DNA of 64,000 nucleotides from Iris pallida. Its lineage: Eukaryota; Streptophyta; Magnoliopsida; Asparagales; Iridaceae. Within the stretch, counting starts at the first letter, position 1; each line of letters begins with the position of its first letter. A model generated the notes under the pieces. It was not told the origin of the DNA and ran no database searches. It saw nothing but the letters and a program-made list of their open reading frames with translations. Location: assembly GCA_029216955.1 (NCBI GenBank), contig JANAVB010006998.1, positions 186,001 through 250,000 on the forward strand, in the 5' to 3' direction. The translations under genes were made by a program, and so were the position numbers. This document shows positions 12,296-22,511 of this stretch, piece after piece.

Positions 12296-12662
12296 AAAAT
12301 ATAATTGATATTTTTGTTATGTTGTGTTTCTGTGTTTACAGTGTGTGTGAAGTGCAGTGTTCGAACCATCGACAGTTTCGCTTACTATTCTATGTTTTAT
12401 CTTAGATAGAAAGAGCAACAGTTCAGGGTGCACTTCTTAGAGCTTCCTCTTCACGTCCTTCACCTTCTCGGGAACCTTTACGACGTCCGAGAAAATGAAG
12501 GACGTGAAAATGAAGCTCTCAGAAGTGCACCCTGAACTGTTGCTATTTCTATCCAAGATAAAACATATAACAGTAATCGAAACTGTCGATGGTTCTGAAC
12601 ACTGCATTTCACATTCACTGTAAACACAGACACACATCATAACAAAAATACACAATATTTTT
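12296..12662. repeat. Long inverted repeat (hairpin) in CACTA element
   Basis: Two arms of about 170 bases (about 12304-12471 and 12487-12657) are reverse complements over nearly their whole length. By eye about nine in ten bases pair, separated by a loop of under 20 bases. Pairing anchors include GTTCAGGGTGCACTTCT / AGAAGTGCACCCTGAAC and CCATCGACAGTTTCG / CGAAACTGTCGATGG. The repeat starts about 290 bases downstream of the Transposase_24 stop codon, so read-through minus-strand transcripts would fold into a long double-stranded stem. Confidence 0.9.
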
Positions 12663-12948
12663 TTTTAAAATTTCGGCAGCACCTCCTTTGTATATCAGAT
12701 CATCGCTTATAACCCAGCGTAGGTATATTTGTCATTCCGTCGCAGATATCACAAAGTAAATATCACAATAAAAATAGGAGGCAGTGCAAAGTAAATATCA
12801 CAGACACACATCCTCACAAACATCCAATAGAGTCAAATAAAAATGAAAGATGATAAAAAGTCTCCCACCAAGTGTATAAACAACAGTGTATGAATAAACA
12901 ATTTGCCCATAGGGCCAAGACATACAAGTCATAAAAAAACCAATAAAA

Positions 12949-14940
12949 TTACTGCGGACCCCTGCCGCGCAACTGGAATAGAATGTAGTCATACTGCTCC
13001 TGGGTGAGCTGTACCGTAGGGGCAGTAGGAGGCAGTACAATGTCTGGAGTCGGCGCCGGAGGCAGTGCAGTATCTGGAGTCGGCGCCGTCGATGGACCGG
13101 GAGGACGTACCTGCTCCAGCTCTCGCAGTCGCTCACCATGCGCAGCAAGGGTACTCACCACCTTCTCAGTATACTGAGCGAGTGAGGCAGATATGCTCCT
13201 CTGCGATCCCTCCAGCTCGACCTGTCTACGCTCTATGCGCTGCGTAGACTCGGTGAGCGTCTGCAAGTTGGCAGCTGCAGCCTGATGCAGACTCATCAGC
13301 TCCTGTATACTGCGCTCGACCGCATCAAATCGTCCGGTGACGATCGAAGGGTCGGATCGTCGCTCGACCGCATCAGAAATCTGCTGCTGCAACTTGCGAC
13401 GCAGCTCCTCGATCTGACGACGAACATCCTCAGCTCGTGACGACGCCTGCGTAGCCGGAGACTGCGTACTGACAGAGGGGGCCCGGGATGACTCCGAAGC
13501 CAAATACGCGCCGTAGGATCCTGTACCGTAGTACGTACCCTTTTGAAGACTGCCAACGGCGGTCATCCAGAGCTCGTCCGGCGATGGCTCTGCAGGCGGC
13601 TGGGAGGAAGTACCAGCCCCTCCCTCTGCTTGCGCACTAGCAGCAGCAGCAGCATCAGCCGCCTCCTTCTGTAGCCGAACAAACTCGGCCTAGAACATGT
13701 TTGCTAACGTGTAAGTGTTTACTAAAGTCTATATTGATATCTATTTTCCTGTTTTCTAAATTATAGTCAGTTAATATAAAGAATAGAACGTACATATGCC
13801 TGCATCGCCCTCTCGTCAATGAAGTCCCCAGCCCTCCGATGGGTGACCAGGAAGACGGTCACCATGTTCGGGTCCTCACCCTTCTTTACCTGTTAAAATA
13901 TATTATCTATTATTAGTATTAAATATTATATCGAACTATATATAAATTAATGTCCGTCATAGGAAACGTACCAGACGACGAAAATGCTCCGTTATCGGAA
14001 TGGAGCCACCACACCACTTATCGGCGCTCGACCGTGCCACCTTGGCCTTCTCAGACCGCTCCTGGTACTTGGGCTTGCTGAATCTAGCCTTCATCGCAGT
14101 CCACTGCTCTGGCGTAATCCAACCCTGGATCGGCTGTCCGGAGCGATAACGACGCTTTTGGTCGTCGATCGCATCACGGATGAGCTTGGCTATGACGGCA
14201 GAAAATTGGCCCTCGATCCTCGTCGTCCGGTGTGGTGGATAGAAATAGGTCCTCTACAAGAAGTAAAATACAAAAGTTGTATAATATATACAAATGATTA
14301 TTAAAATTTAAAAATAAACAAATTTTTTACCTTGAAGTGGGCGAACCAAAAGGCCTTCCTATCTGCGGGAGCATCTGAGTAGTTGAGCCAAGGCCCACCA
14401 TAGTTCTGCCTCACAAATGTCCCCAGCTGTCTCTGTACTACAGAAGGCCGATATCTATACAATAATAATTTTTCATGAATATATATGTACATATAATCAT
14501 TTAAGAAATATATAATAATTAATTAACTTACTTCATAGGCCCGTCCGTCCAAATCTCCATACGCGTCTCGCCCGGGGGAGCGCATGGAGGGTCGCTCTCA
14601 CCTCCTGCCTGGGCAGGATCAGTCTGATCGCCGTCCTCCATATGATCGGCGTGGGCTCCTCCATAGAGCCGTCGATAGTAGGAATGCTGGACGGGGGATC
14701 AGGGATGCTGGACGGGGGATCAGGGATGCTGGACGCGGGATCAGGAAGGCTGGACGACGAGGAAGGAGTCGCCAACCTGCTAGAACTGCCCTGTCCCGGT
14801 AATGGACCGGGAACAGAACGGTACACTGGCGTACTCGGAGATGAGGATGAGGGTACGGAACTGCCCTCTCCATCCCCAGCCCGAGGCTGACGGGGCTGTC
14901 TAATATATAATCCTCCGCGTCGTCCAGATGGTCTAGTCAT
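12949..14940 (-). CDS. CACTA Transposase_24 (TNPA/TNP1-like) protein, five exons
   Basis: This is a DNA-binding accessory transposase of the plant CACTA type. Inferred exons: 14940-14532, 14454-14331, 14253-13972, 13889-13794 and 13689-12949, all with GT/AG borders. Exon 2 has the Q-N-Y-G-G-P-W-L-N-Y block and exon 3 ends G-G-S-I-P-I-T-E-H-F-R-R-L, both diagnostic of the family. Exon 4 has D-F-I-D-E-R-A. Exon 5 is a long helical, coiled-coil-like region (heptads around R-R-Q-I-E-E-L-R-R-K-L) with a proline-rich linker and a Gln/Tyr tail. Exons 2-5 join in frame. The frame from ATG 14940 meets TGA at the end of exon 1, whereas the frame giving W-T-D-G-P-M-K joins exon 2, so exon 1 has an apparent one-base frameshift or another start. 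Exon 1 also has a 21-bp tandem repeat (Ile-Pro-Asp-Pro-Pro-Ser-Ser). Confidence 0.85.
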
Positions 14941-14954
14941 ACCTGACAATAAAA

Positions 14955-15143
14955 CATATGACAATAAAACAAAAAAACATATTTATATGATAGACATCAC
15001 AGATTTTTGAAAAATATCATAGTCAAAAAGTGTCACTGAACTGTCAATAAAAGTGTCAATAAAGTGTCACTGAAGTGTCACAGATTTATATGATAGAAGT
15101 GTCACTAAAGTGTCAAATATGATGATAAAACAAACGTACAGAT
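14955..15143. other. Spacer between TNP2 and Transposase_24 genes
   Basis: A short A/T-rich spacer with repeated AAGTGTCACTAAAGTGTCA words. It would hold the TNP2 3' end and the downstream gene's promoter, but no clear TATA box stands out. Confidence 0.4.
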
Positions 15144-15185
15144 TTAATCCTCTTCTGAAAATTTATCTAGTTCGTTTAGCTCATC

Positions 15186-15217
<32 letters not shown>

Positions 15218-18200
15218 CTTCTTCTTCTTCCTCCTCTACATCTTCACTTTCATCTGCATCTTCCTCTTCAGATAATTCTACTTCTTCTACACAATTAGAT
15301 GTGTAATAGGGAACTTCCGTCGTGTCCACTTCTATAATATTTCTTACAAGAGGTAGTTCATCCTGTTGATAAGCTATATCGTCAACCTCAAAGGTATTTC
15401 TAGCTTTGGTCTTGCATACTGCCCACCAGTCCGACCTTGTTGTTCCCCGTTTAGGATAACTTGTGAAGTACACGAGCTGAGCCTGACTTGATAGGACAAA
15501 TGGTTCATAGGCTTGATATCGACGCCGATAGTTTATATCAACAAGACCGTGCTTGTCTACTTTCCAATCTTGACCTTCAATCGGATCGAACCAATCACAC
15601 CTGAATAACACAATCTTAGCAGGCTTTATTCCATAACTATATGTCAGCTCCACGATCTCCCGTAACACGCCATAGAAATCGTTGCCCGCATCAACATCTT
15701 TGTAGTTCGAAGATCTGATACACAAACAGCTGTTTTTGGTGGAATCGAGATCCACAAAGTTGTCTCTGATCGGGCAAGTTGTTGACTTGAACCTAAACCC
15801 ATTAACACAGTAGCTTGGCCATATTTTTGCAGCATAAATTGGTCCCTTGGCTAGCGTTCTAATAGACTTATTCTCAAATCTTGCGTATGGACGATCGACC
15901 TAAATACCACAAAAGAAGCAATTAAGCTCATTCTCAATCAAGTGCATATACAAAAAGGTAATTACAGAGTTCTCAAGTCTTACATATGCACTCAACCATG
16001 ATGGAAAATAACGCCTCATTTTTTGTTCTAGTTCTTCTTCTGTTATGTGTGGCCTACCCGACCTCACATCATCATTAAATATGCTGAAAACAACATCGTT
16101 CAATTAATGTAATAGTATAATAATTAACACTATTAAAATAATATAGACGTATTAATTACTTACCCCTCCAGTTTCTTTACTTCCTTCTCGTCGCAGTTGA
16201 GTAATACATACACCTGAGCAGCCCTTAGCTCATCATCGTTCAGATATCTCTTTTTCATCTTACCCGATGGCTTTCCTGGAGCATTGAATACCTTCAGTAT
16301 TGTATCATTACTTTCATGATCTCCCTCGTCGTTTCTGGAAGCTCTCGTTCTATTAGTTGCAACATGAGGCTTGAAATACATCGAACAAAAGTTTGTAATC
16401 TCCTCGAGAACATAGGCTTCACAAATAGAACCCTCGACCCGTGCCTTATTTTTTACCTTTCTTTTTAGGTGATTCAAATGTCGCTCGAACGGGTACATCC
16501 ATCGATATTCGACGGGTCCACCAACACGTGCCTCATAGGATAGATGAATCGGCAAATGCTCCATAGAGTCGAAGAATCCAGGAGGAAACACCCTCTCTAG
16601 CTTGCATAGTGTTACCGCAATGTCCTTCTCTTGCTTTTCTAGACGATCAACGAGCAATTTCTTAGAACAAAGATCCCTGAAGAATATGCTAAGCTCCGTC
16701 AATGGATCCCAAACTGCCTGCGGTAAGAATTCCCGAAATACAATCGGAATTAACCTCTCCATGAATACGTGACAATCGTGGCTCTTCATACCCGTCAATT
16801 TGTTTTCCTTCGGATCGACACATCTTCTCAGATTTGACACATATCCGTCTGGAAATTTTAGGCCCTGGATCCACCGACAAAGTCTCACTTTATCCTCCTT
16901 GTCCAGCGAGAAAATTGACTTCGGCAGGAACTGTTTTCCATTCTGCTGTATCAAATGCAATGCAGGGCGTTTGCATATTTCTTCTAAGTCCAACCTGGCC
17001 TTGGGATTGTCTTTCGTTTTTTCCTTTACGTCCATCACAGTATTAATTATGTTATTAAACACATTCTTCTCAATATGCATAACATCAAGATTATGTCTGA
17101 TCAGATTGGTACTCCAGTATGGCAGATCCCAGAATATGCTCCTCTTTGTCCAGTTATGAACTCTACCAAATCCATCGCACTTGTACCCAGTTGTAGGATC
17201 TTCTATAGCACTTGGAAAATCTTTAACCTCCTCCCATATCGTGGCTCTGTACCACCTTGGCGGTGGATCACCCTTCTCTACAACGCCGGCACGGAAAGCA
17301 TTCCTGTTCCTTCTGAACGGATGATCTTTTGGCAGAAATTGCCGATGACAATCAAAGAAGCACGGTTTTCTGCCGTGTTTCAAGCGGAAAGCCTTACTAC
17401 GGTCCATGCAATACGGACATGAGAGACGGCCATGAGTGCTCCATCCAGATAACATTCCATAGGTCGGAAAGTCGTTGATGGTCCACATAAGGGTTGTCTT
17501 CATCTGAAAATTTTGCTTCCTGGAAACATCGTACGTGTTAGCGCCTACTTCCTATAACTGATTCAACTCATCTATCAAAGGCTGTAAGTACACGTCAATG
17601 TTCCTCTTGGGATTGTTCGGACCAGGAATTGTAACGGTTAGAAACATGTACTGAGTCTTCATGCACATCCAAGGCGGTAGGTTATACGGAGTGACAATCA
17701 CAGGCCAGCACGAATACTGGGATCCCGAAAGACCAAAAGGAGTAAAACCGTCAGAAGATAGTCCCAACCTGACATTTTGCGGATCTGAAGCAAAATCTGG
17801 ATACACTCGATCAAAGTGCTTCCACGCTTCTCCATCGGATGGGTGATCCAACACTCCTTCAATCTGTTCTCGCATGTGCCAACTCATATTTTTGGCCGTC
17901 TCTTTCACCATAAATAATCTTTGCAACCGCAGCGTTAAAGACAAGTAGTGCATTGAATCGGTCGGTCTTCTTGCACCGGTAGACATTCCTGTACTAGTTG
18001 TCTTATAGCGATCAGCACCACAAAATCTGCACACATCTGCGTCCTTATCGTCTTTGTAGTACAGCATGCACCCATTGCGACAGGAATCGATTTTCTCGTA
18101 TCCCATCCAGAGCGATCTCACCATCCTCTTAGACCGGTAGAAGTCTTTAGGCAACTTAGCACCCGCCGGCAAGATCTCTATAATCAACTCCAACACTCGG

Positions 18201-18772
18201 TTGTAGCATTCTTGCGACATGTTAAAATCTGACTTAATGCTCAACAGTCTTGTAACCACCTCCAACGGTGAATGATCCTCACAACCAGGATACAATAGAG
18301 TCCTTGCATTCTCCAACAACTCCATGAACTGTGCAGCATCGGCGTTCGGTGCCTCTTCAGGTGCATCATGAACGAAACTAGGCCCCGCAGTATCGAAAAC
18401 CATGTTCATGCACCCGTCGTCGTATGCATGGTTATCTGAAATAAAATTAGGTCCCGCATGCATATACGGCTCAACATAAGGCTCCGACTCTGATGCTAAA
18501 GACACAAGTTCTCCGTGTGCGGTCCACTAATAGTAATTAGGCGTGAAACCCCTCGAGTACAAATGATATGTCACTTCCACTTCTGGATAATATTTTACGT
18601 TATGACATTTCATACACGGACACTTAATTTTGGTGCCGTCCATGTACTGAGGGAACGCCTTAGCAAACTGCAGGAACTGCTCTACTCCCGCTATGTATTC
18701 ATCCCGCACACCACACATATCATCAGGACGACGATTGTACATCTATGAACGATTCCGCAAGTAGTAATTCAT
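15144..18772 (-). CDS. CACTA transposase TNP2, three exons, three in-frame TAG codons
   Basis: This is the catalytic transposase of the element, which would cut at the CACTA ends. ATG at 18770-18772 (M-N-Y-Y-L-R-N-R-S) opens an N-terminal transposase-associated zinc-binding domain with C-P-C-M-K-C near residue 55. The Transposase_21 core follows (W-H-M-R, H-P-S-D-G-E-A-W, S-D-G-F-T-P-F-G, then T-I-N-D-F-P-T-Y-G and M-H-I-E-K-N-V). Next is a DUF4218 region (S-H-D-C-H-V-F-M-E-R, S-M-E-H-L-P-I-H-L) and in exon 3 a DUF4216 region (F-Y-G-V-L, C-D-W-F-D). The tail is a long Glu run. Exons 18772-16164, 16083-15984 and 15899-15144 have GT/AG borders and join in frame for about 1,154 codons. TAG codons fall at residues 10, 82 and 407; those at 10 and 407 stand where the family has Trp. 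No frameshift was found. Confidence 0.88.
15189..15236. repeat. Trinucleotide (TTC/GAA) microsatellite coding Glu run in TNP2
   Basis: An uninterrupted TTC repeat on the plus strand encodes a Glu run on the minus strand near the TNP2 C-terminus. Strand-shadow open frames (Leu-rich) arise from it and are not genes. Confidence 0.9.
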
Positions 18773-18896
18773 ATCCATTTGGAAATAATTCTGCAAAGTT
18801 GGGCACACATTATCCAACAGGCACAAATTCGTATATTATGTCTTATTATGGGACACACATTAGTAGCGGACAGTTACTAATAACAATGATATGCAA

Positions 18897-19560
18897 TCTA
18901 GGTCAAACTAGGTTGTACTAAGTCAAACAAGGTCAAGCAAAGTCAAACAAAGTCAAACAAGGTCAAACTAGGTCAAACTAGGTTGTACTAAGTCAAACAA
19001 GGTCAAGCTAAGTCAAACAAAGTCAAACAAGGTCAAATTAGGTCAAATAGTCAACCTTGGTCAAACAAGGTCAAATCTAAGTCAAATATCCTATTTCTAG
19101 TCATGACCTACCAAGGTACCCTTTACCTTATCGCTATTGGTATCCCAATACTAGCTAGCACACACCATTCAAGGCTATACAAGCCTAACCTATAATTCAA
19201 GTACCAATAATGACCAGAGTCAACTCAAGCTATCTCATACACACAAGTAATATCTGGGTGTCATTTGTTTAGTCTTAAAAAAACACAATCAACTAAAACT
19301 AGTACCAAGTAATGAGCAATAGTGAGTTACCAAAGCAAACTGAAACTAAAACTAGTATCTGGGTGTCATTTAAACAACTAAAACTAGTATCTGGGTGTCA
19401 TTTAACAAACATGAAGACAACAAAGTCAAACAAGGTCAAGCTAAGTCAAACAAAGTCAAACAAGGTCAAACTAGGTCAAGGGTTGACCTATAGTTGACTT
19501 TGTCAACTCTTAGTCCAATCTAGGTCAGATGTTTACTCTACTTTGACTTTCAGTAAAAAT
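18897..19560 (-). promoter_or_regulatory. TTGAC (W-box core) arrays upstream of TNP2
   Basis: On the plus strand GGTCAAAC and AGTCAAAC units of about 10 bp repeat through 18897-19085 and again at 19425-19480 and 19500-19560. On the coding strand these are TTGACC and TTTGACT, the WRKY W-box core, with more than twenty copies. A regulatory role is inference. Confidence 0.55.
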
Positions 19561-20577
19561 AGTCAACCTTGGGGGTGACTACTATTTCATATAATTTTAA
19601 AGTATCGGCCGATACCGATCCGATACGGCCGATACCGATACGGTTTGGCATGTTCCGATCCGATACCGACCGATACCAAATATTGACCGATACCGACATT
19701 GGGGGTCTTTGTTCCGATCAATTCAAGTACCAATAATGACCAAAGTCAACTCAAGCTATCTCATACACACAAGTAATATCTATATAGATATATACATATA
19801 ATATATATATATAGGCATGTATATACTATATGCCTATATTACATATATTTAGACACTCTAACATAGGCTATATGCCTATATCACATATGAGTTACATGAT
19901 ATAGTTATGTATATATGTATACAATACCATCTATCAAACATATATATATAGAGAGAGAGAAGTAGAGAGTGGGTGGTGTGTGTACATGCACATGTGAATG
20001 GGGGGTGAGTGTGTTGACTGTTACATGTGACAGTCACATATACGTGTATATGAGGGAGGCTAACATGCTTGTATTAGGCTATATGCGTGTGTGTACCTAG
20101 GCAAGAGTGAGTGAGTGAGTGAGTGATATGAACTATAGGTCAGTCCAATCTGGATAGTAAGGGGATTTACTGTGTTCAGTCAAATAGGAAAGGAAAAGAA
20201 AGGAAATCAGTTCATTTCACACAACATTACATACTCCTATAACATATTTCAGACCCATTCACCTCAAACCCAAATCGAGAACCAAAACTCTAACCAAATC
20301 ACCCCAAACTTGAAACTCAGTCAGCACACATATAGATACACTATACTAGGGTTTTAAACATCTAAATTAAAGCATTAAACTAGGTTAAAATGGTTGTCAA
20401 AACTGGGTTTTCAAAATTAGAAAATACAATAAATTAACAAGGTATCAGTCAACATAGGGTATTTAGAAATTGATATATAAAAACATATTAAAATGGAAAA
20501 TAAATGGTTGGTAAAGGATCTAGGCTATGTGTACGTGTCTAACATAGTGTCTCGTGTCCACCACAACATGACACAGT

Positions 20578-20670
20578 GTGTCCAGTGTGTGTGTGTGTGT
20601 GTCCATCTGTGTGTGTGTCCGTGTGATCCGTGTGTGTGTGTGTGTGTCTCTGTGTGTGTGTGCGTGTGTG

Positions 20671-20706
<36 letters not shown>

Positions 20707-20755
20707 TCTGTGTGTGTGTGCGTGTATGCGTGTGTGTCCGTGTGTGTGTCCGTGG
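20578..20755. repeat. TG-rich microsatellite
   Basis: Long (TG)n runs are broken by TCTG and TCCG. Val/Cys-rich open frames here are artefacts of the repeat. Confidence 0.9.
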
Positions 20756-20985
20756 GAGAGGAGGAGGAGGAGTTAGGTTAGGGTTTACCTGAGCTCGAGG
20801 AGGATGAGCTCGACGGGGGGGGGGTACGGGTCGCCGGAGAGGGAGGGAGTCGCCGGGGGGGGAGTCGCCGGGGGGGGGGAAGGGGTCACCGAAGGAATCG
20901 CCGGAGGGGGGGAAGGAGTAGTGGGAAAAATTGGAAATTTTGAGTGAGTGGGAAAAACGAAACGCTGTGCCCTAAGTAAAAATAT
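20756..20985 (-). other. G-rich leader near CACTA right end
   Basis: A strand-asymmetric G-rich stretch with runs of eight to ten G (GTCGCCGG units) lies just inside the subterminal repeats. A similar G-rich stretch occupies the same relative place in the neighbouring CACTA end (21890-22230). It may be the 5' leader of the transposase transcript; the open frames through it have no recognisable domain. Confidence 0.45.
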
Positions 20986-21216
20986 TAGCGACGTCACATG
21001 AGGACGTCGCTAAACGTCGTAAACTGGCGACATATTTTAATAATCCAGCGACGTAACGTCGCTATTCAGCGACGTAATTTTATACCTGTCGCTGAACGTC
21101 GCTATTCAGCGACGTTTTGCGATGTTTATATAAAGGAGTCGCTGACTTCCATATATAGCGACGTAATTTTACGCCGTTGCTAAATTACGTCGCTAATAGA
21201 TCATATTTTAGTAGTG

Positions 21217-21625
21217 TATCCGAATTGGTATCGGCCTATCCGATAGGTCTTGGTCGTATCGGATTGGTATCGGCCGATCCGAATTGGTATCGGCCTATCA
21301 GAATTGGTATCGGCCTATCCGATAGGTATAGGTCGTATCAGATTGGTATCGGCCTATCAGAATTGGTATCATCCCTATCCGAATTGGTATTAACCTATCC
21401 AATAGGTATAGGCTGTATCGGATTGGTATCGGCCTACTCGAATTGGTATCGGCCCTATTCGAATTGGTATCGGTCTATCCGATAGGTATAAGCCGTATCG
21501 GATTGGTATCGGCCTACTCGAATTGGTATCGGCCCTATCCGAATTGGTATCGGCCTATCTGATAGGTATAGGCCGTATCGGATTGGTATCGACTTATCTG
21601 AATTGGTATTGGCTTATCCGATAGC
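21217..21625. repeat. Satellite array, right part (about 20-bp unit, 60-bp periodicity)
   Basis: This continues the array cut at 11849. Units GAATTGGTATCGGCCTATCC, GATAGGTATAGGCCGTATCG and GATTGGTATCGGCCTACTC alternate, so a three-unit higher-order repeat of about 60 bp is visible. Confidence 0.9.
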
Positions 21626-21639
21626 TACTCCATTGTGTC

Positions 21640-22511
21640 CGTGTCCGTGTCCGTGTCCAAAATTTTAGCTAATGTTTACACAACGAAATTACAATGTCAC
21701 AATTTTTGTGTCCAATTATATGTGAGAAATAATCTAAAAATTACGACATATAACTATAACACATAATATAAATATAAAAAAATGTGTCCCAGAAGCATAT
21801 TGTATCCGTGTCAATAAAACATATTAGAGGAGGAAAATTTAGGTCATTACCAAATATGAATTGAGGGAGGAGTAGGGGTTGCCCTGTCGCCGCTTGTTAT
21901 GGAGGAGGGGCCCGGATAGTACAGAGAGGGGGGTCGAGGAGGGGGCGGAGGGAGGGGGAAGAGTGGGGGTCGAGAAGGGGCAGAGAGGAGGGGCGGAGAG
22001 GGGGTCGAGGAGGGGGTGGAAAGGAGGGGGAGGAGAGGGGGTCGAGGAGGGGGACGGAGAGGGGGAGGCAGAGAGGAGGGGGCGGAGACGGGGTCGAGGA
22101 GAGGGCAAAGGGGGGTGGAGAGGGGGTCGCCGCAGAGGGGTCGGAGAGTGGTCGTCAGAGAGAGGTCACCGCACCACCGCGCCGCAGAGGGATCATCGCA
22201 CCGCCGCACCGGAGAGGAGCCGAGGGAGTCGAGGGAGCGGGAGGAGGAAAGTTTGAGAGGAAATTAAAATTTGGGTAATTTTTTTAGAATTAGTAAGAAA
22301 GAGTTATTGCTCCACTTTTACAGAACGTCAGCGACGAAAATTTTCGTCACTAAGTAGTCGGTAGTAATTTAGCGACGGAATCAGCAGTGTTCATTTGTAA
22401 TCTCGTTTACATAAACTTTTCGTCGCAAGTCAATCGCCAGTGCGTCGCTAATTAGCGACTAATTATTGCCGTCGCTAAATTTCGTCGGTAATTAACAGTA
22501 TTTTTGTAGTG
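21640..22511 (-). mobile_element. Right terminal part of a second CACTA element
   Basis: The right end is the reverse complement of CACTACAAAAATACTG, ending at 22511. Just inside are CGACGAAA/TTTCGTCGC subterminal words (22325-22490). Next comes a G-rich stretch (21890-22230) like that of the first CACTA element, then TGTCCGTGTCC repeats. The right flank is a copia pol fragment cut mid-codon. No left end is found; the satellite may be internal to this element or mark its truncation. The open frames on both strands of the G-rich part are low-complexity. Confidence 0.7.

Larger units (their letters stand above)
18880..20780 (-). repeat. Inverted LTR-family segment in the TNP2 upstream region
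   Basis: Read on the minus strand, this stretch repeats features of the LTR at 5107-8292: a CA/TG microsatellite, GATATAGGCATATAGCC words, a GGCTTGTATAGCC...TGTGTGCT.GCTAG phrase and a dense TTGACC/TTGACT array. The order is the same as in the LTR. It lies between the TNP2 start and the right CACTA terminus, so it forms the presumed promoter or 5' untranslated region. A few GATACCGATC words near 19600-19700 resemble the flanking satellite. No coding region is seen. Confidence 0.6.
11850..21216 (-). mobile_element. Complete CACTA (En/Spm) transposon, 9,367 bp, target duplication TAT
   Basis: Both ends carry the 13-bp terminal inverted repeat CACTACTAAAATA (left 11850-11862; reverse complement ending at 21216). 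They are flanked by a TAT duplication (11847-11849 and 21217-21219), the 3-bp size expected for CACTA. Subterminal AGCGACGT words in both orientations fill 11870-12290 and 20985-21190. On the minus strand lie TNP2 (15144-18772) and a Transposase_24 gene (12949-14940), so the right end is the promoter side. Removing the element rejoins the satellite in register (GACCTATCCGAATTGG). It looks potentially autonomous apart from stop codons and one apparent frameshift. Confidence 0.95.

Noticed and set aside
12100..12655. Short open frames over the inverted repeat
   Set aside because: They fall in the CACTA subterminal region and hairpin arms, appear on both strands and have no family resemblance.
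15110..15298. Poly-Leu open frame
   Set aside because: Plus-strand shadow of the GAA repeat that encodes the Glu tail of TNP2.
20493..20792. Val/Cys-rich open frame
   Set aside because: Produced by a TG microsatellite.
21839..22267. Pro/Ser-rich and Gly/Arg-rich open frames
   Set aside because: Both strands of a G-rich low-complexity stretch near a CACTA end; no domain.
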